From positions 9,842-45,954 of the forward strand of contig DBLW01000027.1 in NCBI GenBank assembly GCA_002298075.1: a DNA stretch of 36,113 bases, written 5' to 3'. Under the pieces are notes generated by a model. That model had not been told where the DNA came from. It saw only the letters and a program-made list of their open reading frames with translations, and ran no database searches. A program made the position numbers and the translations under genes. Source of the DNA: Bacteroidales bacterium UBA714. GTDB taxonomy: Bacteria; Bacteroidota; Bacteroidia; Bacteroidales; UBA932. Positions 24,112 to 32,034 of this stretch are shown piece after piece (the first letter of the stretch is position 1; every line of letters starts with the position of its first letter).

Positions 24112-25365
24112 ATGGCAAGCGAAATCAGGAATCCGGAGCTTTGGCAGGACGGCCGGCTCAAGATAGAATGGGTGAGACATCATATGCCTCTTTTGAATTC
24201 CCTTGAAGAGGAATTTGCCCGGACTCTTCCGTTCAAAGGACTTAAAGTGGCCCTTTCAGTACATCTGGAAGCCAAGACGGCATATCTTTGCGAGGTACTC
24301 GCCGCTGGCGGTGCACAGATGTATGTCACAGGAAGCAATCCTCTGTCCACTCAGGATGATGTCGCCGCAGCGCTTGTGGAAGCAGGACTCAATGTTTTCG
24401 CGTGGTACGGGGCGACGGCCCAGGAGTATGAGAGCCATATCCGCAAGGTGCTTGAAATAGGCCCTGACATCATTATTGACGATGGCGGAGACCTGGTGAA
24501 CCTCATGCATACTGAATACAGGCATCTCATTCCGAATGTCATAGGAGGGTGCGAGGAAACGACGACCGGAATACTCCGTCTGGTGACGCTGAATAAGGCC
24601 GGTGAACTGAAATTCCCTATGATGCTTGTGAACAATGCCGACTGCAAGCATCTGTTTGACAACCGCTATGGCACAGGACAGTCTGTCTGGGACGGCATCA
24701 ATCGCACAACCAATCTGATTGTTGCCGGAAAGACCGTGGTTGTTGCCGGATACGGATGGTGCGGAAAAGGTGTCGCCATGAGGGCGAAAGGCCTTGGGGC
24801 GGAAGTCATTGTGACTGAGGTTGACCCGATTAAGGCCATGGAGGCTGTAATGGACGGATTCAAGGTCATGAAGATGGCCCAGGCTGCTCCTCTCGGGGAT
24901 TTCTTCGTAACTGTTACCGGATGTGACGGGGTTATAGTAAAGGAACATTTCCTTTCTATGAAAGACGGGGCAATCTGCTGCAATGCCGGACATTTCGATT
25001 GTGAGGTTGATGTTGCCGGACTTGCTGAAATCGCAGAGGAAATATCACCTGCAAGGAAAAACATAACAGGCTACAAGCTTGCGAATGGCCGTAAAGTCTA
25101 TATTATTGCGGAGGGACGCCTTGTGAATCTTGCGGCAGGAGACGGGCATCCGGCAGAAATAATGGACATGTCATTTGCAATACAGGCCCTCAGTGCGAAA
25201 TATCTCGTAGAACATAGGGACAGCATCTCTCGTGAAAGCGGAAAAATGGTTCATGATGTGCCACTTGAGATTGACAGGGAGGTGGCGCGCCGCAAACTTG
25301 CATTCTGGGGCTGCGAAATCGACACGCTTACTCCGGAGCAGCATGCCTATCTTTTCGGAGAGTAA
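24112..25365 (+). CDS. ahcY: Adenosylhomocysteinase, short archaeal/Thermotoga type
   Basis: The 417-aa enzyme hydrolyses S-adenosylhomocysteine to homocysteine and a nucleoside, keeping methylation going and feeding methionine. NAD binding is seen at G-Y-G-W-C-G-K-G (213-220). The substrate region has D-D-G-G-D (123-127), E-E-T-T-T-G (149 on) and L-F-D-N-R-Y-G-T-G-Q (181 on). It is shorter than the roughly 470-aa bacterial form and has H-L-E-A-K-T at 51-56, where the common form has H-M-T-x-E/Q-T. It also lacks the common C-terminal K-P-x-x-Y-R-Y, ending in A-Y-L-F-G-E. These traits fit the Thermotoga and methanogen branch, some members of which prefer S-inosylhomocysteine. The MASEI start is preceded by an A-rich leader. 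A repeat-borne terminator follows. Confidence 0.92.
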   Translation: MASEIRNPELWQDGRLKIEWVRHHMPLLNSLEEEFARTLPFKGLKVALSVHLEAKTAYLCEVLAAGGAQMYVTGSNPLSTQDDVAAALVEAGLNVFAWYGATAQEYESHIRKVLEIGPDIIIDDGGDLVNLMHTEYRHLIPNVIGGCEETTTGILRLVTLNKAGELKFPMMLVNNADCKHLFDNRYGTGQSVWDGINRTTNLIVAGKTVVVAGYGWCGKGVAMRAKGLGAEVIVTEVDPIKAMEAVMDGFKVMKMAQAAPLGDFFVTVTGCDGVIVKEHFLSMKDGAICCNAGHFDCEVDVAGLAEIAEEISPARKNITGYKLANGRKVYIIAEGRLVNLAAGDGHPAEIMDMSFAIQALSAKYLVEHRDSISRESGKMVHDVPLEIDREVARRKLAFWGCEIDTLTPEQHAYLFGE

Positions 25366-25485
25366 GCGCATTCCTTTTTGTCTTTGGCCGATTTTGCCGG
25401 GCCTGGTTAATCATAACCGGAGTGTTCTTCGGACAGCCATGCAAGATTCAGTAAAAGGACAGGGCTACATATGAATACATAAGAA

Positions 25486-25530
25486 GAGACCGACTAACAC
25501 TTATTAGTCGGCCTCTTCTTTCTTGTTTTT
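25486..25530 (+). terminator. Terminator of ahcY in repeat copy 2
   Basis: The 12-bp hairpin (25486-25515, six-base loop) is followed on + by TTCTTTCTTGTTTTT. It lies 120 bases after the ahcY stop. It may also act weakly on the - strand for the BACON/LamG gene. Confidence 0.7.
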
Positions 25531-25606
25531 CGGTGTGGTCAACCTCGACCTGGTTCCCAAATATTGAATTCTCAGAGAGTTATTCTGACTTTTTAGTCAT
25601 CCTCTT
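25486..25606 (-). repeat. 121-bp inverted repeat, copy 2
   Basis: Reverse complement of 18928-19048 with two differences. On its left end is the hairpin GAGACCGACTAA / TTAGTCGGCCTC. Just beyond the right end, on the - strand, comes AGGACCGCACCCTGTACAAA, which looks like an IS3-family terminal sequence; that likeness is from memory and unproven. Confidence 0.9.
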
Positions 25607-25652
25607 CTTCATTTTGTACAGGGTGCGGTCCTAAAAACGTTGCCTGTAATTG

Positions 25653-27089
25653 TTACTCAACTTTGATGTCATCAACTTCTGCCCACTGGATGCCCTCAGT
25701 GTTCTGATTAGAGCCGCCACCGTTATTGCCTGTAATGCTTGTATGGCCGTAAAGGTCGTTACCGTTGCTTGTGGCATCCTTTGCTACATTGCCTGAACCT
25801 TCATTCAGTTTCCAGTATGCTATCAGGCCTGACGAAGCTGCGTCAACTGAATAGAAGTGTCCGTTTGCTTTCAGCTCAGACTCTGTAAGAACCTTGTTCC
25901 AGATGCGGACCTCAGACATGGTACCTTTCAGGCAGCGGCGGTTGTCGCATGAGAAGCCGAGGTAGAAATTCCTCTTGGAGCCCCACCCTGATTCTGCAGT
26001 CCATTCTCCTGTCTGAAGGGACATGGTAGTGATGCCATTGTCAAGGGTCTTCTCGCCTTTTTTCTCTCCGTTTACATACAAGGCTATTTTTCCGTTGTCA
26101 AAAGTTGTGGCGATGTGATACCACTTGTTGGTGTTGACGGTTGCGACACTGTTCAATTTACATTCACCGTTGTTATCATAAACCACCTCAATATCTCCCT
26201 CGCTGTCTGATTTTCCGATTATCCTTATAAGGAATTTTGCTTCTATTCCGAGCAGAGTGTTGATTTCCGAGTCTGGACCCAGTCTCTTGCTGAAGCTTTC
26301 TGCGGTCATGAGCATCTCAGCAGTGAATTGGCTCAGATCAGTAAGCGGAGCTGGATTAGGCCAATTTGAATAGAGGCATGCACCATCGAAATTCACGACA
26401 TTTATCTTGTCAGAAGGTGCCGGTTCACCGCCGCCTTTCTGAGTGATGTTGATTACGATGTCATTCGCTCCTTCTGCAGAAAGAGTCAAAGTAGCGGTTC
26501 TCTCTGCATTTGTGTTTGCAGGAATGATAATGCCGAGTACAGGAGCTGTAGTCTGTGCCAGCTGTGCTGTGACCCAATCTGCTCCGTCACTCTTCTTCAA
26601 TGTTATGGCATCCTTGTTCAAAGACGTTTTGAAATTCACCATCGCGTTGCCGCCTGTAGCTTCGAAGCTCAGGTTCTTTTGACTTGCATCCGAGAGATCA
26701 AACTCCACAGCAGGATCAGGTGCGTCACCTGCGGCTACAGTGATGTTGAAAGTTGCAGTAGCCTTGCCGCAAGTGAATGTGAAGACTGCTTTCTGCTCCT
26801 GCTCAGTCTCGTTTGCCTTGACATCGAACTTGACAGTTGCTCCGTTCTTGCCTGCTGTTGCAGAAACTGTAACCCAGCTGTACTCGTTTCCGGATGTGAG
26901 AGTCCAGTCGGCTGAACTGGTCACCTTTACATCCACAGAACCGCCTCCGTTGCCGAAAGCTTTTTCTTTAGGATTAATGGAAATTACGTCCTCAGTGGGA
27001 TCTGTTCCTGGTTCAGGAGTGTCTTGTGCAGGTTTCTCGCAGCTTGCAAAAGCAAGGACTGCCGCCGCAAACAATAAAAACTTTTTCAT
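25653..27089 (-). CDS. Surface lipoprotein with two BACON domains and a LamG domain
   Basis: The start at 27089 (MKKFLLFAAAVLAFASCEKP) gives a lipoprotein signal with Cys17; the frame opens upstream without a signal. The 478-aa protein has BACON-type Ig folds at about residues 38-120 (A-D-W-T-L-T-S, Y-S-W-V-T-V-S) and 128-225 (G-A-D-W-V-T-A, I-T-Q-K-G-G-G). A LamG/concanavalin-like domain covers about 235-440 (W-Y-H-I-A-T-T-F-D, L-Y-V-N-G-E-K-K-G, G-L-I-A-Y-W-K-L-N-E). BACON domains are thought to act as stalks or ligand binders. The LamG part resembles that of the glycan-locus protein at 4470. It is a single gene, divergent from the nuclease locus, 400 bases away. I infer a surface-binding protein; the ligand is unknown. 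Confidence 0.8.
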   Translation of the reverse strand: MKKFLLFAAAVLAFASCEKPAQDTPEPGTDPTEDVISINPKEKAFGNGGGSVDVKVTSSADWTLTSGNEYSWVTVSATAGKNGATVKFDVKANETEQEQKAVFTFTCGKATATFNITVAAGDAPDPAVEFDLSDASQKNLSFEATGGNAMVNFKTSLNKDAITLKKSDGADWVTAQLAQTTAPVLGIIIPANTNAERTATLTLSAEGANDIVINITQKGGGEPAPSDKINVVNFDGACLYSNWPNPAPLTDLSQFTAEMLMTAESFSKRLGPDSEINTLLGIEAKFLIRIIGKSDSEGDIEVVYDNNGECKLNSVATVNTNKWYHIATTFDNGKIALYVNGEKKGEKTLDNGITTMSLQTGEWTAESGWGSKRNFYLGFSCDNRRCLKGTMSEVRIWNKVLTESELKANGHFYSVDAASSGLIAYWKLNEGSGNVAKDATSNGNDLYGHTSITGNNGGGSNQNTEGIQWAEVDDIKVE

Positions 27090-27489
27090 ATTATTAAAAA
27101 TGTGTTTGGTTATAAAATTCAGTGCTGCGTCTGCCCGTCTAATATTTGGGCATGGTTCCTTAATCACATACGGGCCAAATAAAAATGGACATGCTGCCAT
27201 GACCATTTCCAATTATAAAACAAATGTAATAATAAATCCGATATCTGCATTATTCCGTAAAAGTTTTTTTGCAAAATGTACATTCTTGCATCGGAAATTT
27301 GAAAAATCCAGATGCTTTCCAGTGTGAATTATTAGCTCAAAATGCCCTCAGAGTAGCTGTGCCGCAACATTCGCACCTTTAAAACATCGCTTTTGCATAA
27401 AAAAATCAGAAAAATTCATGTTGATAAGAAATAGTTAATTATATTTACCGGGTAAAACTGGCGAATTTTAAATTTTAATATAGGTTTTT
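27090..27489. other. 400-bp divergent intergenic region
   Basis: AT-rich DNA between two oppositely transcribed lipoprotein genes. The right half holds a candidate operator and promoter (27421-27456). A TTTATTTG near 27180 on the - strand is a one-mismatch -7 box for the LamG gene. No gene is supported. Confidence 0.4.
27440..27456 (+). promoter_or_regulatory. -7-like box overlapping palindrome TTTACC-G-GGTAAA
   Basis: TATATTTA (27440-27447) is one base from TAnnTTTG; a TTG stands 16 bp upstream at 27421, short of the ideal spacing. The perfect 6-bp inverted repeat at 27444-27456 covers the expected transcription start, as a repressor site would. Confidence 0.4.
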
Positions 27490-29604
27490 ATGAAAATCAG
27501 AAACATTTTTATCGGTATTCTTGCAGCAGCCGGACTTATCATCACAGGCTGTCAGGAAAAGGATCCCGTCCAGGGAGAACCGAATTTGACATTGACACCG
27601 TCTGAACTGACATTCGACACCCAGGATGCAGCTACTCAGACAATTACTCTTGCCTCTACAAGAGACTGGAAAGTAAAGGGAAGCCTTCCTGAGTGGATTG
27701 ACGTATCTCCTGCATCGGGGGAGGCAAAGCCTGACGGAATAACAATCGAGGTTACCGTTACCGCAAACGATGCGGCTGACCGTACGGCATCCGTTGACTT
27801 CACTATCGGCACCGTCACAAAAACTCTTTCCATTTCCCAGAAAGGTGACGGAACGGCAGCACCGGGCGGAGACGGCACCGCAGAATCTCCTTTCAGCGTA
27901 GCCAAGGCCATCGAGTTCGTCTCGGCAATGGAGGCTGACGTGGAATCCACAACAGAATATTATGTATCAGGCACAATCTGCCAGATTAAGGATGTGTCAG
28001 GCGTACAGCAGTACGGAAACATATCCTACCTTATCTCAGATGACGGCAACTACGACAAGGCCACAAGCTTCACTTGCCACAGGGGACTCTATCTGAACGG
28101 CGCAAAGTTCACTTCTGCCGACCAGATTAAAGTCGGAGACAAAGTCGTGGTATGCGGCAAGGTCCTCAATTATTACGGAAACACTCCGGAGTTTGCCCAG
28201 GGCAACAAAATCGTGACTCTTAACGGCCAGGGAGGCGGAGAAACTCCAGACCCGGGTCCTTTCACTGTAGCTTCAATCAGCACTATTCTTGCATTGGGAG
28301 AGGGTTCTGCGATTGGTGACGGCATCGGAATCGAGGGTGTCATCATCTCAAGTGCCGACCTCAATAATCTTACCTCACAGAAAGGTGCATATATTCAGGA
28401 TGCTACCGGAGGTCTTCAGCTCAGATTCACTGCCAACCATGACTTCAAGTTCGGTGACAAGGTTAAAATCAATCTTTCGGGAGCTAAGAAGGGCGCTTAT
28501 AACAAGGCAGTCCAGGTTGAGGTTGACAACAGCATGGCAGTCCGTGTTTCTTCAGGTGAGACAGTGACGCCTAAGACCGTTTCCGTGGCGGATTTCCTTG
28601 CAAACAAATATGAGGGCCAGTATGTGGCAGTTGAAAATGTGCAGGTGAACATCCAGGACCTTTCAAAGACATGGGTTGTCGCAGGCGCACACACAAGCAT
28701 CAATATAGATGAGAAGAACGGCAGCAAATTCATCGTGTTCTCATCCAAGTATTCAAAATTCGGTTCGGAGACCGTTCCTCAGGGTTCCGGTACACTCAAG
28801 GGTATCGCAGCAAGGAACAATGACGACATCCAGCTTATATTCGCTCAGAATTCAGACTATGCCGGCCTTACCGGCGCACGTTTCGGCAATGACAAACTGT
28901 TCTCTGTCGCTCCGGCTGAATTGAATGTTTCCGCTGACGCTGAGTCTGCAACATTCAAGGTAAACGGAAATGTCGCATGGACAGCTTCCGTTACCGAGGG
29001 CGATTTCGTGAAAATTCTCTATGGCCAGAGCGGAAACGGTGAGGGTGATGTCGTTCTCGAGCTTACAAAGAACGAGTCCGAGGAGTCTGCAAGGACTGCA
29101 AAGATTACCGTGACAACGACAGAGGACGTTCCGACAAAGTCATATGTCGTCACTTTGACCCAGGCCAAGAAGGCCGGTGCCGGTGATGTGAAAGAGGTGA
29201 CTATATCCACGACTAAAGAAAGTGCGTGGGCCAGCGATACACATGCGACTTATGGTGAAGGACGCAAACTCGTATCGGATGGATTTAATGTCGCATTCTA
29301 TAAATATAAATCGAATACGGCAAATGCTGATGCCCAATTGCAGAATACCCATATCAGAGTCTATAAGAATAATGCTCTTGTAATAAATTCAGATGACAAA
29401 AAAGTCATCAAATCTATAGTTGTGACATGTGCTTATTCTGACAAATGTTTTGATATGACAGTATTGTCAGATAATAATGCAATTGCAGTGGCTGATACAG
29501 CAGAAAAGACTGTGACTTATAGCGGTAATGGAATTGAAAACTTTGAGGCTGAGCTTACAGGAGGTCAGTGCAGAATTTCTTCTATAAAGATTATTTACGA
29601 ATAG
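27490..29604 (+). CDS. BACON / OB-fold-like / DUF5689 multidomain lipoprotein
   Basis: 704 aa. The lipoprotein signal ends I-I-T-G-C (Cys21). Domains by eye: BACON at about 30-117 (R-D-W-K-V-K-G, P-E-W-I-D-V-S-P-A-S-G, S-I-S-Q-K-G-D-G); an OB-fold-like domain at about 125-250 (Y-Y-V-S-G-T-I-C, V-G-D-K-V-V-V-C-G-K-V); DUF5689-like at about 255-470 (A-Y-I-Q-D-A-T-G-G-L-Q-L-R, Y-E-G-Q-Y-V-A-V-E-N-V-Q-V); a second BACON-like domain at about 473-562; and a C-terminal beta sandwich. No catalytic motif is visible. It starts the run containing two nuclease-fold proteins, a TonB receptor and another DUF5689 protein, so a substrate-binding role at the surface is likely. OB folds commonly bind nucleic acid or sugars, but this one is assigned only by pattern. 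Confidence 0.8.
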   Translation: MKIRNIFIGILAAAGLIITGCQEKDPVQGEPNLTLTPSELTFDTQDAATQTITLASTRDWKVKGSLPEWIDVSPASGEAKPDGITIEVTVTANDAADRTASVDFTIGTVTKTLSISQKGDGTAAPGGDGTAESPFSVAKAIEFVSAMEADVESTTEYYVSGTICQIKDVSGVQQYGNISYLISDDGNYDKATSFTCHRGLYLNGAKFTSADQIKVGDKVVVCGKVLNYYGNTPEFAQGNKIVTLNGQGGGETPDPGPFTVASISTILALGEGSAIGDGIGIEGVIISSADLNNLTSQKGAYIQDATGGLQLRFTANHDFKFGDKVKINLSGAKKGAYNKAVQVEVDNSMAVRVSSGETVTPKTVSVADFLANKYEGQYVAVENVQVNIQDLSKTWVVAGAHTSINIDEKNGSKFIVFSSKYSKFGSETVPQGSGTLKGIAARNNDDIQLIFAQNSDYAGLTGARFGNDKLFSVAPAELNVSADAESATFKVNGNVAWTASVTEGDFVKILYGQSGNGEGDVVLELTKNESEESARTAKITVTTTEDVPTKSYVVTLTQAKKAGAGDVKEVTISTTKESAWASDTHATYGEGRKLVSDGFNVAFYKYKSNTANADAQLQNTHIRVYKNNALVINSDDKKVIKSIVVTCAYSDKCFDMTVLSDNNAIAVADTAEKTVTYSGNGIENFEAELTGGQCRISSIKIIYE

Positions 29605-29626
29605 GACATAGCTCCTGCTTTTTACG

Positions 29627-29658
29627 AAAGGGCTGCCCGGACCTCCGGGCAACCCTTT
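29627..29658 (+). terminator. Hairpin between the DUF5689 lipoprotein and nuclease genes
   Basis: AAAGGGCTGCCCGG pairs with CCGGGCAACCCTTT (13 of 14) around ACCT. Only a weak T run follows (TTTGATTATCT), so it may attenuate or protect the mRNA rather than end it. The next ATG is 15 bases on. Confidence 0.55.
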
Positions 29659-29673
29659 GATTATCTAAGGCAA

Positions 29674-30867
29674 ATGGTGTATAGGACAAAATTTGATAAT
29701 CGTGCTTTGGCGGCCGTTCTGGCTGTCATCTTGCTGGTTTTTTCCTCTTGCGGGGACAGCATAAAGCCTGAGCCGCACGCCCTGTCTGTCTCTGCTCGCC
29801 TTACGGAGCTGCCTTCCGGTGCCGGAAGCGTATTCGTGTCAGTTACTGCATCAGGAGCATGGGTGCTCAGCCTTGAATTCGGACAGGATGACGAGCCGTG
29901 GGCGGAACTCAGTACCACATCAGGGACTGGCGACAAGAGCAATGTAATTCTCAAATATGGGGAAAATGCTTCCGAGTCGGACAGGACTCTCCGAATCACG
30001 GTGAAGGCATCATCGCGCATCCAAACGTGTACGCTTGTCCAGAAAGCCGGAGGCGGAGACGAGCCTGAACCGCCTGTGGTGCAGCCCGGTGATGTTCCAG
30101 GATGGATGGAACTGCCTATTGTGGATGGCGGCCTGGAATATCACAACAACTTCTTCTCAATGAACGGGAAGAGGTACAGGAACTATTCCTATGGCTGGGA
30201 CAAAAAAGCGCTTGTGGCCCATTGGGTAGCATATCCGCTGTGTCCTCTATATCTCGGCAGCCAGAAAAGGACTGACGAATGGGCTTATGACCCGAATGTG
30301 CCGCAGTCTCAGCAGCCTGTGCTTTTCCGTGGTTTCGGCGGTGGCGGATATGACCGCGGCCATCAGCTTCCGTCCGCGGACAGGACATGCTGCCGGGAGG
30401 CTAATGAGCAGACTTTCTATTTTACTAACATGACTCCGCAGAGGGGAGTGAATTTCAATCAGAAGATATGGGCGAGCTTTGAGACCAGGGTCAGGGACTG
30501 GTCGAGGAATGCCGATACTCTGTATGTCGTGACCGGATGCGTTGTCAAGGGAAGCACTTTGACTGTAAGGGACAATGACAGAAAGTCCGTTACAGTGCCT
30601 GTAGGCTATTTCAAGGCTCTTCTGTGGTATTCCAAATCATCGACAGTAACCGCCCAGAATGCCGGATATAGGGCAGCTGCCTTTTATCTGGAGCATAAGG
30701 ATTACAGCCAGACTGGCATAGACCGGTCCATGTCAATGTCGGTGGACGAGCTTGAGGAGATGGTCGGCATGGATTTCTTCCCGAATCTCAAGACCAAGGC
30801 CGGAGCCGTGATTGCTGACCGTGTGGAGGCGGCAGACCCTAAGAATGACACTTTCTGGTGGCAATAG
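29674..30867 (+). CDS. Secreted BACON-DNA/RNA non-specific endonuclease lipoprotein
   Basis: 397 aa, with a lipoprotein signal (V-F-S-S-C, Cys26). Residues about 35-125 form a BACON-type domain (A-S-G-A-W-V-L-S-L, L-V-Q-K-A-G-G-G). A Pro/Glu linker leads to a DNA/RNA non-specific endonuclease domain (about 150-390). It has the catalytic D-R-G-H motif at 227-230 (His230 as general base), then F-T-N-M-T-P-Q-R with the metal-binding Asn expected in this beta-beta-alpha-metal family, and Y-V-V-T-G. Such enzymes cut single- and double-stranded DNA and RNA with a divalent metal. The lipid anchor and BACON stalk place it on the cell envelope, probably outward. It lies 69 bases after the DUF5689 gene and 67 before the phosphatase-fold gene. 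Confidence 0.9.
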   Translation: MVYRTKFDNRALAAVLAVILLVFSSCGDSIKPEPHALSVSARLTELPSGAGSVFVSVTASGAWVLSLEFGQDDEPWAELSTTSGTGDKSNVILKYGENASESDRTLRITVKASSRIQTCTLVQKAGGGDEPEPPVVQPGDVPGWMELPIVDGGLEYHNNFFSMNGKRYRNYSYGWDKKALVAHWVAYPLCPLYLGSQKRTDEWAYDPNVPQSQQPVLFRGFGGGGYDRGHQLPSADRTCCREANEQTFYFTNMTPQRGVNFNQKIWASFETRVRDWSRNADTLYVVTGCVVKGSTLTVRDNDRKSVTVPVGYFKALLWYSKSSTVTAQNAGYRAAAFYLEHKDYSQTGIDRSMSMSVDELEEMVGMDFFPNLKTKAGAVIADRVEAADPKNDTFWWQ

Positions 30868-30934
30868 AGCCTGCCTGGAAAATAAACAAAAGCGTTCCGG
30901 CGCCGCCGGGGCAAGAGCATAATGTAATTATAAC

Positions 30935-32017
30935 ATGAGACTGAACATGAAAAGAGCGTTGACCGCAGTATTGGTGTTGCTCGTGTCGGTGAGTGCCGCA
31001 TTCGGGCAGTGCAAGACACAGCGGAACTATGTCATAGGTTTCTACAATCTCGAGAACCTGTTTGACATCTATGACGATCCTGCGAAGAATGACGAAGAGT
31101 TCCTTCCTGACGGAAAGAACAAGTGGACTGAAGCCAAGTATAACAAGAAACAGCACAATATGGCCCGTGTCATCAGTGAGATGGCCAAGGCCAACGGCCG
31201 CTATCATACGATTCTCGGCGTGTCGGAGATTGAGAACCGTCTTGTGCTTGAGGATCTGGTGAGTCAGCCTGAGATTGCTGACGCCAATTATCAGATTGTG
31301 CATTATGACGGACCGGACAGGCGAGGCGTCGATGTGGCCCTGCTCTATAAGCCGGAGCAGTTCACATATCTTGACAGCGAGTCCATTCCTTTCACATTCG
31401 AGGGAACCAAGGTGGAAATTACGCTTGACAAAGAACAGCAGGACTATTTCCGCACGAGGGACATCCTCATGGTGCACGGAACTATAGATGGCGAGCATTT
31501 CGCGTTTTATGTGGCCCATCTTCCGTCACGTATCGGCGGAAAGGGCCAGGACCTCAGGAGCCGTGGCGCGGAGATTATCTACAACCACGCCGCAATGATG
31601 ACGGAAAGGCATCCGGGCATCAAGATAGTCGTAATGGGTGACATGAACGACAATCCGACCGACGACAGCATGGCCGTATGGATGCGCGGAAAGGAAAAGA
31701 AGGACGAGATGTCCCGGGAGGATTTCTTTTCGCCGTTCCTCTCTATGTACAAGGCCGGATACGGCTCTTTGGCATACCGCGGGGAGTGGAGCATCTATGA
31801 CCTTATTCTTGTGAACAACAATCTTGCGAATGCGGAAGAGGGCCTGCGGATACAGCCGGTCGGAAAGAAAGGGTTCTACGGCGTCGTATTCAAGCGCCCG
31901 TTCATGGTGACACAGAAGGGCCAGTACAAGGGCTATCCTTTCAGGACCTTCTCCGGAGGAGCTTTCATAGGCGGTTACAGTGACCATTATCCTACATTCA
32001 TTGTAGTTGGCAAATAG
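30935..32017 (+). CDS. Secreted endonuclease/exonuclease/phosphatase-family protein
   Basis: 360 aa, with a signal peptide cleaved near A-F-G-Q; the start is MRLNMKRAL at 30935 or the internal Met at residue 5. The fold motifs are complete: F-Y-N-L-E-N-L-F-D (Asn38, Glu40), S-E-I-E-N, R-R-G-V-D-V-A-L-L-Y, V-A-H-L-P-S-R, M-G-D-M-N-D-N-P (about 235-243) and Y-S-D-H-Y-P-T near the C-terminus. The family includes DNase I-like nucleases and phosphodiesterases for lipids and inositol phosphates. Next to a DRGH nuclease I favour nucleic acid, but phosphodiester or phosphoinositide substrates remain open. The gene is followed by the TonB receptor after 17 bases. Confidence 0.9.
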   Translation: MRLNMKRALTAVLVLLVSVSAAFGQCKTQRNYVIGFYNLENLFDIYDDPAKNDEEFLPDGKNKWTEAKYNKKQHNMARVISEMAKANGRYHTILGVSEIENRLVLEDLVSQPEIADANYQIVHYDGPDRRGVDVALLYKPEQFTYLDSESIPFTFEGTKVEITLDKEQQDYFRTRDILMVHGTIDGEHFAFYVAHLPSRIGGKGQDLRSRGAEIIYNHAAMMTERHPGIKIVVMGDMNDNPTDDSMAVWMRGKEKKDEMSREDFFSPFLSMYKAGYGSLAYRGEWSIYDLILVNNNLANAEEGLRIQPVGKKGFYGVVFKRPFMVTQKGQYKGYPFRTFSGGAFIGGYSDHYPTFIVVGK

Positions 32018-32034
32018 CATATAAACTTACCATT

